A program made the translations under genes and the position numbers. From Pseudomonas sp. CFBP 13711 (GTDB lineage Bacteria; Pseudomonadota; Gammaproteobacteria; Pseudomonadales; Pseudomonadaceae): 64,000 bases of DNA. Shown one piece after another: positions 52,145 through 60,362 of the stretch. The DNA is taken from positions 62,001 to 126,000 of the forward strand of contig NZ_JACYVI010000013.1 in assembly GCF_014842265.1 (NCBI RefSeq). The letters are read 5' to 3'. The notes under the pieces are model-generated. The model searched no databases, was not told the DNA's origin, and saw only the letters and a list, made by a program, of their open reading frames with translations. Numbering within the stretch: the first letter of the stretch is position 1; each line of letters begins with the position of its first letter.

Positions 52145-53820
52145 GAAGGTTGAGCGCCAGAAGGTGTTAAGGGAGATGCCGCAGGTGTGGCCGGCGTAAA
52201 CGGCGCGACCGGCTCGGTGGTGATCCACAGCCAGGTGGCGCGGCTGGTGATCCAGATCATGGTCAGCACCGCGATGACTGCGATCAGCATAAATACGTCG
52301 TTGTAGGCCAGGGTATTGGCCTCACGGGTGGCGGCGGTTGCCAGCGAGCGAATGCCCAGGCTGGTACGCGCGGCCGGGTCGGCGATGGCCGAAATATACG
52401 CACCGCTCGCGCTTTGCAGGCGCGATTGCACCTGAGCGTCGATCAGCGTGACGTGCTCGACGATGTGCGCCGAATGAAATTTCTCGCGCCAGACCTGAAA
52501 GGTGCCCAGCAGCGCCGAGCCGATCAGGCTGCCGACGTTCTGGGTGATCCCGAACATCACCGAAAAACTGACCATGTTGCGCGGGTTGCTGATCACCCCG
52601 CTGATCCCCAGCACCAGGGTTGGCCCTAGAAAGAAGGTGCCGCCGAACGCCAGCAAAAACTGGCTGAAATACATCTGCGGTTCACGGGTGAGGCTGGTGG
52701 AAAAGCTGTCCATGCTCGAACCGATCGCCATCAGCGCTAGGGAGATGATCAGCGGCTTGAACAGGTGCTGCGGATCAATCGTCAGCGCGCTGACCGCCAG
52801 GCCCGCGACGCTGCCCAACAGCATGAACAGGTACAGCGTGTGCAGCTGCTCGGTGCCCTGATTCATCCCCTGAAGAAAACCGACCGCGCCGGTGGATTGC
52901 TCCGACAGCACGATCCGCGTCAGCAGCACGCCGAAGGCGAAGCGGATCATCCGGCCACTGCCCAGCCAGCGGGTGATCAACAACGGTCGGGTGCGATTGT
53001 GCTCGATACACAGCCCGGCAAGGATCAGCACGATGGACGACGCCAGGGCGATGCCGATCCAGGGCTCTTCAAGCCACCATTCAATCCGCCCCAGCGACAA
53101 CGCCGCACAGAGCGCAGCGAAGCCTGAAGCGAGCAAGGCGAAGGTCAGGAAGTCGAGTTTCTCGAAGGCTTTGAAGCGGTCGCCTGGGGGCAGTTTCAGA
53201 ATCAGCACGCAACCCAGGGACAGCAGGCACATGCCCAGTTCGAACAGGTAAAGCCCGCGCCATTCGGCAATCTGCAGCAGGTCTTCGGAAACCAGTCGCG
53301 CCAGCGGCGTGGCCAGTTGAGCGGTGCCGAGGCCCAGCACCAAGGCTTTCATGCGCCACTTCTGCGGGAAGGCCTGAATCATGTAGTACAGGCCCAGCGA
53401 ACTCAGTGCCGCGCCGACCATGCCGTGGGCAGCGCGAACCGCGATGGCCGATTCGATGTCGTTGACGAACAGGTGCGCGAAGGTGACCAGCGCGTACAGC
53501 ACCAGAAATACTTCGGTGAACGCGCGCAGACCAAACTGCTGGCGAAACTTCACCAGCAGCAGGTTCATCGACACGTTGGTCATGACATACGCGGCGGGCA
53601 GCCAGGCGATCTCGGCCTGGGTAGCGCCCAGCGAGCCTTGCAGATATTGAAGGTTGGCGACCACCAGCGCGTTGCCCAGCCCGCCGGTCAACGCCACGAT
53701 CACCCCGACGATGGCATAGGCCCAGCGCTTGGGCGTTGCGTGCAAGGGCGTCGACGGCGAGCCCGGCAACGTCGGTCGCTCGTGGGGAGCCCAGTCGTGG
53801 GGTCTGTACTTGTCGTTCAT
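52141..53820 (-). CDS. MFS drug exporter, EmrB/DHA2 type
   Basis: 559 residues from the ATG at 53820 (MNDKYRPHDW), with CAGGT upstream; the longest frame adds 11 residues. About 14 membrane segments, as in EmrB. The N-terminal motif GSLGATQAEIAWLPAAYVM is the DHA2 signature. A large periplasmic loop between the last helices (WREKFHSAHIVEHVTLIDA) is usual for the FarB/EmrB group. With the fusion protein it exports hydrophobic drugs or weak acids by proton antiport. First gene of the two-gene operon. Confidence 0.92.
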   Translation of the reverse strand: MNDKYRPHDWAPHERPTLPGSPSTPLHATPKRWAYAIVGVIVALTGGLGNALVVANLQYLQGSLGATQAEIAWLPAAYVMTNVSMNLLLVKFRQQFGLRAFTEVFLVLYALVTFAHLFVNDIESAIAVRAAHGMVGAALSSLGLYYMIQAFPQKWRMKALVLGLGTAQLATPLARLVSEDLLQIAEWRGLYLFELGMCLLSLGCVLILKLPPGDRFKAFEKLDFLTFALLASGFAALCAALSLGRIEWWLEEPWIGIALASSIVLILAGLCIEHNRTRPLLITRWLGSGRMIRFAFGVLLTRIVLSEQSTGAVGFLQGMNQGTEQLHTLYLFMLLGSVAGLAVSALTIDPQHLFKPLIISLALMAIGSSMDSFSTSLTREPQMYFSQFLLAFGGTFFLGPTLVLGISGVISNPRNMVSFSVMFGITQNVGSLIGSALLGTFQVWREKFHSAHIVEHVTLIDAQVQSRLQSASGAYISAIADPAARTSLGIRSLATAATREANTLAYNDVFMLIAVIAVLTMIWITSRATWLWITTEPVAPFTPATPAASPLTPSGAQPS

Positions 53821-53914
53821 TGAGCGGACCTGATGAATGCCGTGCCGAGCCACTGAAAAGCGATGGGGCCAGCCGCTATGAAAGCGGCCGCCTGTGAAGG
53901 CTAGCTGATCATGC

Positions 53915-55087
53915 TCAGCTAATCATTCTCAGCTCCCGCGCCTGCTCCAGTGTGACATCCACCGCATGAATGCTCGCCTGCCGGTGCTTGAGCATCCCGC
54001 CGCTGCGGCCGTTGAACACCGCGTTGATCTCGGCGAGGATCGACAACGCCACGCTGTGGGGCGCGTCACCGCCCAGGTCCAGCCCGACCGGGTAATGCAG
54101 GCTGGCCTGCGCAGCGGCTTCACGGGCCTGATCCGGCAGTTCGTCGAGCAAACGCTCGGTGCGGCTGCGTGGCCCGAGCTGGCCGATGTAGCGCGGCGTT
54201 GACTCGAGAACCTGCCCCAGCCAGTGGCGGTCCTGGCTCAGGCTGTGGGTCATCACCACCACGGCAGCGTCGGCGACCATCGCGTGGAGTTCGGGCATTG
54301 GCTGCAGCGGCGCCGACAGCACCTGATCGGCCTCCGGAAAACGCTGAGGACGGGCGAAATGCGAGCGCGCATCGATCACCGTGATGTGCCAGCCCTGCAG
54401 CCGCGCCATGCTGACCAAGGGCATCGCGTCATGCCCGGCACCGAAGATCACCAGCCGGCGCGGCGCTGCGATGTACTCCAGCAGCACTTCAACGGCGCCG
54501 TCCGCGCTGTCGTAGGTACGGGTGGCGGAGCGGCGGGCAGCGAGCACCGTTCTCAGGTCCTCGGCCACCGCCGTCGCCAGCCAGCGCTCACGCATGTCGA
54601 TTTGCACCTGCCCGGATGAACGAATCGCCACCCGCTCGCCCAGCGCCGTATGACGTTCGCTTTGTGTGCCGATCACCGTCGCCAGCGCAGCGCCAACACC
54701 GCTGGCCTTGACCTCGCGCAACACGTCAGCCACCAGACTTGCCGCCTGGGGATCTATCCGTTCGAAGAGGATGTGCACCGTACCGTTGCAGCCCAGGCCG
54801 AAGCTGAGTTCGGCGTCTTCGAGTTCGTCGTCGTCCTCGCCGGTGCTGTACGTGCGCAGGGACGGCTTGCCATTGGCGGTCAGCCACCAGGCCTTTTTGC
54901 TGACGTCGCTTTCGAGGCAGCCGCCGCTGACGGTGCCGGTCGCCTCGCCCATCGGCGCGATCACCATCCGCGCACCCGGGCGTCGGTAAGCCGAACCCTC
55001 GACCTTGACCACCGTGGCGATCACCACTTCCTGCTGCCCGGTCTGCGCTTCATCAAGCGCCCCCAGCAGACTGGATAGATCATTCAT
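53915..55087 (-). CDS. XdhC/CoxI family protein
   Basis: 390 residues from the ATG at 55087 (the longest frame adds eight). The N-terminal XdhC/CoxI domain has VEGSAYRRPGARMVIAPMG and GTVSGGCLESDV, and the C-terminal Rossmann part has RRLVIFGAGHDAMPLVSMAR, ITVIDARSHFARP and GQLGPRSRTERLLDEL. XdhC proteins insert a sulfurated molybdenum cofactor into xanthine dehydrogenase-like enzymes. No such enzyme is encoded beside it, so the partner must be elsewhere, for example in an aldehyde oxidoreductase locus. Divergent from egtBD. Confidence 0.88.
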   Translation of the reverse strand: MNDLSSLLGALDEAQTGQQEVVIATVVKVEGSAYRRPGARMVIAPMGEATGTVSGGCLESDVSKKAWWLTANGKPSLRTYSTGEDDDELEDAELSFGLGCNGTVHILFERIDPQAASLVADVLREVKASGVGAALATVIGTQSERHTALGERVAIRSSGQVQIDMRERWLATAVAEDLRTVLAARRSATRTYDSADGAVEVLLEYIAAPRRLVIFGAGHDAMPLVSMARLQGWHITVIDARSHFARPQRFPEADQVLSAPLQPMPELHAMVADAAVVVMTHSLSQDRHWLGQVLESTPRYIGQLGPRSRTERLLDELPDQAREAAAQASLHYPVGLDLGGDAPHSVALSILAEINAVFNGRSGGMLKHRQASIHAVDVTLEQARELRMIS

Positions 55088-55546
55088 GCGCGTCCCCAAA
55101 AACCGGTTCATTCATCTGGCGTGATTCATTTGTCACCTGACACATACCCTGAAAAGCCACTGCTATCTGTGACGCAAGTGCTGTTGTGCAGACTGTGAGT
55201 CGCCGCGCAGGTTCAGCTTTTGCCCGCGAAACACGTGTTGTGCGCAGTGCACTTGCAGCGAATGGCCAGCAGGTTACCGCAGACGGCGCGCAGATTGGCC
55301 ATCGGTCACCGACTGCGCGAATCAGCCCGTGCCGGGACTACACTCGGTGCGTGCCGTTAAATCCATGCAAAACGCTGATGATCCAAGGCATCAACGTACT
55401 CGTGGGAAGTGGCCGTCCTTCATTTGGATATTTCGGTTGAACATTCCGCACAACGCACGCCTCAAACCCTGAATCGCCGTACCGCCTGGCTGCGTGGAAT
55501 CACTCCACCGGGTCCACCGGGCATCGGCTACGCCGGAGAGCACCTG
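55088..55546. other. Divergent intergenic region
   Basis: 459 bases between the XdhC-family gene and the ergothioneine gene, with promoters expected in both directions. The rightward frame of the ergothioneine gene stays open back to 55409, but the domain match begins only after 55547. No repeat or operator is recognised. Confidence 0.45.
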
Positions 55547-57694
55547 ATGACGCGCCAATTACGCCAGCTTCGCGAAACATCCTCCACCCACACCCTGTGC
55601 CAGCGCTTTCAGAGCGTGCGCGACCGTACCGAATTTCTGGTCGAGCCCTTGAGCGCCGAGGACATGGTGGTGCAGTCGATGCCCGATGCCAGCCCGGCCA
55701 AATGGCACATGGCGCACACCACATGGTTCTTCGAAACCTTTCTGCTGGCGCCGAACCTGCCGGCCTACGAAGCGTTCGATCCGACGTTCGGCTACCTGTT
55801 CAACTCTTATTACGAAGCTGTCGGCCCGCGTCATCCGCGTCCGCAGCGCGGCCTGATGACCCGGCCGAGCGTCGATCAGGTCCTGGCCTATCGCAGGCAC
55901 GTCGACGAAAACATGACGACGCTGCTGATGACGCCGCTCAGCGACGAGATGACCAGCCTGATCGAACTCGGCCTGGCCCACGAAGAGCAGCATCAGGAAC
56001 TGCTGCTGATGGACATCCTTCATTTGTTCAGCCTGTCGTCGCTGAAACCGGCCTACAGCCCGCGCTGGCCGAAAGACCTGTCGGGCCGTCGCGGTCATTT
56101 CAAGCCGCTGAGCGCCGGCCTGACCGAAATCGGCCACGACGGCGACGGCTTTTCGTTCGACAACGAAGGCCCGCGCCACACCACCTATCTGCAGTCCTTC
56201 GAAATCAGCGACCGGCTGGTGACCAACGGCGAGTGGCTGAGCTTTATTGCTGACGGCGGCTATCACACCGCTGCCTTGTGGCTGTCCGAAGGCTGGACCC
56301 TTGTGCAGGAAAACGGCTGGAATTCACCCATGTACTGGCAGCACGACGAGAACGGCTGGAAGCGCATGAGCCTGCGCGGCCTTGAGTCGATCGACCCTTC
56401 GGCGCCGGTCACGCACATCAGTTACTACGAAGCCGCCGCCTTTGCTCAGTGGGCCGATGCGCGCCTGCCCACCGAAGCCGAATGGGAAGCCGCAGCCCGC
56501 GCCGGTTTGCTGGAGCAAGTGGACGACGTCGCCTGGCAGTGGACGCAAAGTGCCTACAGCGCCTACCCCGGCTTCAAGCCCTCAGTGGGCGCAGTCGGTG
56601 AGTACAACGGCAAGTTCATGGTCAATCAGATGGTTCTGCGCGGCGGTGCCAGCGTCACGTCGCCCGATCATTGCCGCCTGACCTACCGCAACTTTTTCCA
56701 CGCCGACAAACGCTGGATGGTCTCGGGCCTGCGCCTGGCCCGGGATAGCCGTCAACCCGGCGTGGTTGACCCGAACGACAGCGAATTCGCCCGCGACGTG
56801 GTGGCCGGTCTCGGCGCCGCTCAGAAAACCCTGTCGCCCAAGTATTTCTATGACGCTGCGGGTTCCGACCTGTTCGAAGCCATCTGCGAAACGCCTGAGT
56901 ACTACCCGACGCGCGCCGAAACCGGGTTGCTGAAACGCATCGCCGGCGAGATCGCTGCGACCATTCCGGCGGGCGCAGCACTGGTGGAATTTGGCAGTGG
57001 CGCCAGCGAGAAGACCCGTCTGGTGCTGGATGCCGCGCCGCACATCGCGGTGTACGTGCCGATCGACATCAGTGCGACAGCACTGAACAAGGCCGCGCGG
57101 TCATTGCGCCAGCGTTACCCGGCGCTGATCGTCGCGCCACAAGTCGACGACTTCACCCGGGTGCTCACCCTGCCTGAAGAAGCCGACGGCCACACCCGCG
57201 TGGGTTTCTTTCCGGGTTCCACCATCGGCAACTTCAGCCACGAGCAGGCCGTTGATTTCCTCCACAGCGCCCACGATGTGCTGGGGGAAAACGCCCACTT
57301 CATCGTCGGTGTCGATCTGGTCAAGGATGAGCAGACGCTGGTGGCCGCTTACGACGACGCCGACGGCGTGACCGCGCAGTTCAACAAGAACCTGCTGACC
57401 CGCATCAATCGCGAGCTGCACGCCGACTTCGACGTGTCTGCCTTCGATCATCTGGCCGTGTGGAACGCCGAACAGGCCTGCATGGAAATGCACCTGGTCA
57501 GCCGCAAACAGCAAAGCGTCACGGTCGCCGGACACACCTTCCGCTTCGCCGCCGGGGAACGCCTGCACACCGAGAACTCCCACAAATTCACGGTTGAATC
57601 GTTCACCGAACTGGCCGCGCGTGCGGGCTGGACCGTCAGCGAATGCTGGATCAGCGACGCGCCACAAACGGCGTTGTTCAGCTTGCAGGCGTGA
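55547..57694 (+). CDS. egtB-egtD: EgtB-EgtD fusion: ergothioneine biosynthesis
   Basis: 715 residues from the ATG at 55547 with GGAGAG upstream. Residues 1 to about 405 are EgtB: a DinB domain with iron ligands in KWHMAHTTWFFE (His 54/57) and LAHEEQHQELLLMDILH (His 145, 149), then an FGE-sulfatase domain (RLPTEAEWEAAARAG, VLRGGASVTS). Residues about 411-715 are EgtD, the histidine N-alpha-trimethyltransferase, with PKYFYDAAGSDLFEAICETP, ALVEFGSGASEKTRLVLDAA and FFPGSTIGNF. One chain would make hercynine and then add sulfur to it. The order B-D is the reverse of fungal Egt1. Normally these are two genes. The 3' end is repeated after the REP pair downstream. Confidence 0.93.
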   Translation: MTRQLRQLRETSSTHTLCQRFQSVRDRTEFLVEPLSAEDMVVQSMPDASPAKWHMAHTTWFFETFLLAPNLPAYEAFDPTFGYLFNSYYEAVGPRHPRPQRGLMTRPSVDQVLAYRRHVDENMTTLLMTPLSDEMTSLIELGLAHEEQHQELLLMDILHLFSLSSLKPAYSPRWPKDLSGRRGHFKPLSAGLTEIGHDGDGFSFDNEGPRHTTYLQSFEISDRLVTNGEWLSFIADGGYHTAALWLSEGWTLVQENGWNSPMYWQHDENGWKRMSLRGLESIDPSAPVTHISYYEAAAFAQWADARLPTEAEWEAAARAGLLEQVDDVAWQWTQSAYSAYPGFKPSVGAVGEYNGKFMVNQMVLRGGASVTSPDHCRLTYRNFFHADKRWMVSGLRLARDSRQPGVVDPNDSEFARDVVAGLGAAQKTLSPKYFYDAAGSDLFEAICETPEYYPTRAETGLLKRIAGEIAATIPAGAALVEFGSGASEKTRLVLDAAPHIAVYVPIDISATALNKAARSLRQRYPALIVAPQVDDFTRVLTLPEEADGHTRVGFFPGSTIGNFSHEQAVDFLHSAHDVLGENAHFIVGVDLVKDEQTLVAAYDDADGVTAQFNKNLLTRINRELHADFDVSAFDHLAVWNAEQACMEMHLVSRKQQSVTVAGHTFRFAAGERLHTENSHKFTVESFTELAARAGWTVSECWISDAPQTALFSLQA

Positions 57695-57917
57695 CAGGGG
57701 GCAACGGAAATCCTCCAACTTCCAGGATTTCCCAATGTGGCTCGGCTACCACAGATGGCGCAGCAGACGCGGACCCCGTGGGAGTGAGCTTGCTCACGAA
57801 GGCGGCATCTCAGGCGCTAAAGATATATCGGGTGTAAGGGCCTCTTCGCGAGCAAGCTCGCTCCCACAAGTCGGTGGTCAGCCAGCGATGGCGTTGTTCA
57901 GCTTGCAGGCGTGACAG
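57670..57917. repeat. 28-bp direct repeats around a REP pair
   Basis: The 28 bases at 57670-57697, which span the egtBD stop codon, occur again without change at 57890-57917 (GGCGTTGTTCAGCTTGCAGG and onward). Between the copies lies a REP pair at 57778-57868. The second copy is in non-coding DNA. This looks like a duplication linked to arrival of the REP element. Confidence 0.85.
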
Positions 57918-58052
57918 CGCTGATGTGCTCATCCCTGCCGGAAACTTCATTGTCATTTGCAAAATGGCGCTGGTAGCATCCGTTAGCACCCTCACGGACC
58001 CCGGCGGTACAGCCGGGGATTGAGTACAACAATAATCAACAGGGAGTCAGCG
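57695..58052. other. Intergenic region between egtBD and the valine genes
   Basis: 358 bases. Most is taken up by the REP pair and its flanking direct repeats. The last part (57918-58052) is more AT-rich and should hold the promoter of the next two genes; the ribosome site AGGGAG is at 58041-58046. Confidence 0.55.
57778..57868. repeat. REP pair downstream of egtBD
   Basis: GTGGGAGTGAGCTTGCTCAC at 57778 and its inverted partner ending CTCGCTCCCACA at 57868. Same family and spacing as the pair at 3974-4065. Confidence 0.9.
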
Positions 58053-59150
58053 ATGACGGCTCAGGTCATACCTGCCGAATACGCGGCGCAGCAATCCGCC
58101 TGCGCGAGCGTTCTGTCCGACGTACGCAATCACATTGGTCACCTCACCCTCAACCGCCCCCAGGGCCTCAATGCCATCGACCTGCACATGGTCCGGCAGC
58201 TGCAGTACCAGCTCGACGCCTGGGCAAAGGATGACAACGTTTACGCCGTGGTCCTGCGCGGTGCCGGCGAAAAGGCCTTCTGCGCCGGCGGCGACATCCG
58301 CTCGCTGTACGACAGCTTTCAGGCCGGTCGGACCGAGCACCTGGATTTCTTCGTCGAAGAATACGCGCTGGACCTCACCCTTCATCATTACCGCAAACCC
58401 GTCGTCGCCTTGATGGACGGCTTCGTGCTCGGCGGTGGAATGGGCCTGGCCCAGGGCGCGGACCTTCGCGTGGTCACTGAGCGCAGCCGTCTGGCGATGC
58501 CGGAAGTGGCGATCGGTTATTTCCCTGACGTGGGCGGCAGCTACTTTCTGCCCCGTGTGCCCGGCGAGTTGGGGATTTATCTGGGCGTTACGGGCGTGCA
58601 GATCCAGGCCGCCGATGCGCTGTATTGCGGGATGGCGGACTGGTACCTCAACAGCGAACGCCTCAATGACCTCGATCTGCAGCTCAATAACCTGAAGTGG
58701 AGCCTGACCCCGCTCAAGGATTTGCAGGGCGCGCTGGCGAAACTCGGCGTGCAGCACTTGCCTGCGCCGCCGCTGGCAAAACTGCGCCCGGCCATCGATC
58801 ATTTCTTCGGCCTGCCGGACGTCCCGAGCATCATCGAACAATTGCTAGAAGTCAGCGTCTACGACACCCATGCCTGGGCCCTCGACACGGCGCATCTGAT
58901 GCAAACCCGTTCACCGCTGGCGATGGCGGTCACTCTGGAGCTGCTGCGCCGCGGCCGGCATCTGCCGCTGGAGCGTTGTTTCGCCCTGGAGCTGCATCTG
59001 GACCGCCAGTGGTTTGAACGGGGTGACTTGATCGAAGGCGTTCGTGCCTTGATCGTCGACAAAGACAAGAAACCGCACTGGAGCCCTTCCAGCGTGCAGG
59101 CATTGGATGCCGAGCACGTGGCAAGCTTCTTCAGCGGTCATGAGGGGTGA
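58053..59150 (+). CDS. 3-hydroxyisobutyryl-CoA hydrolase
   Basis: 365 residues from the ATG at 58053 with GGGAG upstream. Crotonase fold with LTLNRPQGLNAIDLHMVRQL, the oxyanion-hole segment GAGEKAFCAGGDIRSLYD and MDGFVLGGGMGLAQGADLRV; the longer length and SRLAMPEVAIGYFPDVGGSY identify the HIBYL-CoA hydrolase subgroup rather than a plain hydratase. It frees 3-hydroxyisobutyrate in valine breakdown. The acyl-CoA dehydrogenase follows three bases later, so both are in one operon. Confidence 0.9.
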   Translation: MTAQVIPAEYAAQQSACASVLSDVRNHIGHLTLNRPQGLNAIDLHMVRQLQYQLDAWAKDDNVYAVVLRGAGEKAFCAGGDIRSLYDSFQAGRTEHLDFFVEEYALDLTLHHYRKPVVALMDGFVLGGGMGLAQGADLRVVTERSRLAMPEVAIGYFPDVGGSYFLPRVPGELGIYLGVTGVQIQAADALYCGMADWYLNSERLNDLDLQLNNLKWSLTPLKDLQGALAKLGVQHLPAPPLAKLRPAIDHFFGLPDVPSIIEQLLEVSVYDTHAWALDTAHLMQTRSPLAMAVTLELLRRGRHLPLERCFALELHLDRQWFERGDLIEGVRALIVDKDKKPHWSPSSVQALDAEHVASFFSGHEG

Positions 59151-59153
59151 CCT

Positions 59154-60305
59154 ATGCAAGATCTTGAACTGACCGAAGAGCAAGTGATGATCCGCGACAT
59201 GGCGCGGGACTTCGCGCGCAATGAAATCGCGCCCCATGCTCAGGCCTGGGAACAAGCCGGCTGGATCGACGACGCGCTGGTGGCGAAGATGGGCGAACTG
59301 GGCCTGCTCGGCATGATCGTTCCGGATGAATGGGGCGGCAGCTACATCGACTACGTCGCCTACGCGCTGGCGGTCGAAGAAATCTCCGCCGCCGACGGCG
59401 CCACCGGTACGCTGATGAGCGTGCACAGTTCAGTGGGCTGCGGGCCGGTGCTCAACTACGGCAGCGACGGGCAGAAACAACAGTGGCTGGAAAAGCTCGC
59501 CAGCGGAAAGGCCATCGGCTGCTTCTGCCTGACCGAACCCCAGGCCGGCTCCGAAGCCCACAACCTGCGCACCCGTGCCGAATTGAAAGACGGCGAATGG
59601 GTGCTCAACGGCGCCAAGCAGTTCGTCAGCAACGGCAAGCGCGCGCAGCTGGCAATTGTCTTCGCCGTCACCGACCCGGACCTGGGCAAGCGCGGCCTGT
59701 CAGCGTTTCTGGTGCCCACCGACAACCCCGGTTATCGCGTCGACCGGATGGAACACAAGATGGGCATCCGCGCCTCCGACACCTGCGCCGTGACCCTGAG
59801 CGATTGCCGGATTCCGGCGGAAAACCTGTTGGGTGAACGGGGCAAAGGACTGTCCATCGCCCTTTCAAACCTGGAAGGCGGACGCATCGGCATCGCTGCC
59901 CAGGCCCTGGGCATCGCTCGCGCGGCATTCGAAGCGGCACTGGGTTACGCCCGTGACCGCGTGCAGTTCGACAAGCCGATCATCGAGCACCAGAGCATCG
60001 CCAATCTGCTGGCCGACATGCACACCCGCATCAATGCTTCTCGCCTCTTGGTCCTGCACGCCGCGCGGTTGAGAACGGCCGGCAAACCCTGTCTGTCCGA
60101 AGCGTCCCAGGCCAAGCTGTTCGCCTCGGAAATGGCCGAGTGGGTCTGCTCCAAAGCGATACAAATCCACGGCGGCTATGGCTATCTGGAGGATTATCCG
60201 GTGGAGAAATACTACCGGGACGCGCGGATCACCCAGATCTACGAAGGCTCCAGCGAAATCCAGCGTTTGCTGATCGCCCGCGAGCTGCGGCACTACGCGC
60301 TGTAA
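59154..60305 (+). CDS. Acyl-CoA dehydrogenase (probably isobutyryl-CoA dehydrogenase)
   Basis: 383 residues. FAD-dependent family motifs: CFCLTEPQAGSEAHNLRT, KMGIRASDTCAVTLSDCRIP, and the catalytic glutamate in QIYEGSSEIQRLLIARELR near residue 370. The position right after the HIBYL-CoA hydrolase gene points to isobutyryl-CoA, the valine intermediate one step earlier; branched-chain specificity is inferred from context. Ribosome site TGAGGGG lies inside the end of the upstream gene. Confidence 0.92.
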   Translation: MQDLELTEEQVMIRDMARDFARNEIAPHAQAWEQAGWIDDALVAKMGELGLLGMIVPDEWGGSYIDYVAYALAVEEISAADGATGTLMSVHSSVGCGPVLNYGSDGQKQQWLEKLASGKAIGCFCLTEPQAGSEAHNLRTRAELKDGEWVLNGAKQFVSNGKRAQLAIVFAVTDPDLGKRGLSAFLVPTDNPGYRVDRMEHKMGIRASDTCAVTLSDCRIPAENLLGERGKGLSIALSNLEGGRIGIAAQALGIARAAFEAALGYARDRVQFDKPIIEHQSIANLLADMHTRINASRLLVLHAARLRTAGKPCLSEASQAKLFASEMAEWVCSKAIQIHGGYGYLEDYPVEKYYRDARITQIYEGSSEIQRLLIARELRHYAL

Positions 60306-60333
60306 GGGTCACGCCCCTCCCCCCCAGAAACCG

Positions 60334-60351
60334 CGAGCCCCTCAGGGCTCG
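60334..60351. terminator. Hairpin between convergent genes
   Basis: CGAGCCC-CTCA-GGGCTCG, a perfect seven-base GC-rich stem with a four-base loop, lies in the 57-base gap between the acyl-CoA dehydrogenase and the large toxin-like gene. No T-run on either side, so its strength is uncertain. Confidence 0.5.
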
Positions 60352-60362
60352 GCGTCTGTCAC

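Noticed and set aside
55409..55546. 46-residue N-terminal extension of the EgtB-EgtD protein
   Set aside because: The extension has no similarity to EgtB and no ribosome site, whereas the ATG at 55547 has both a good site and the family start.
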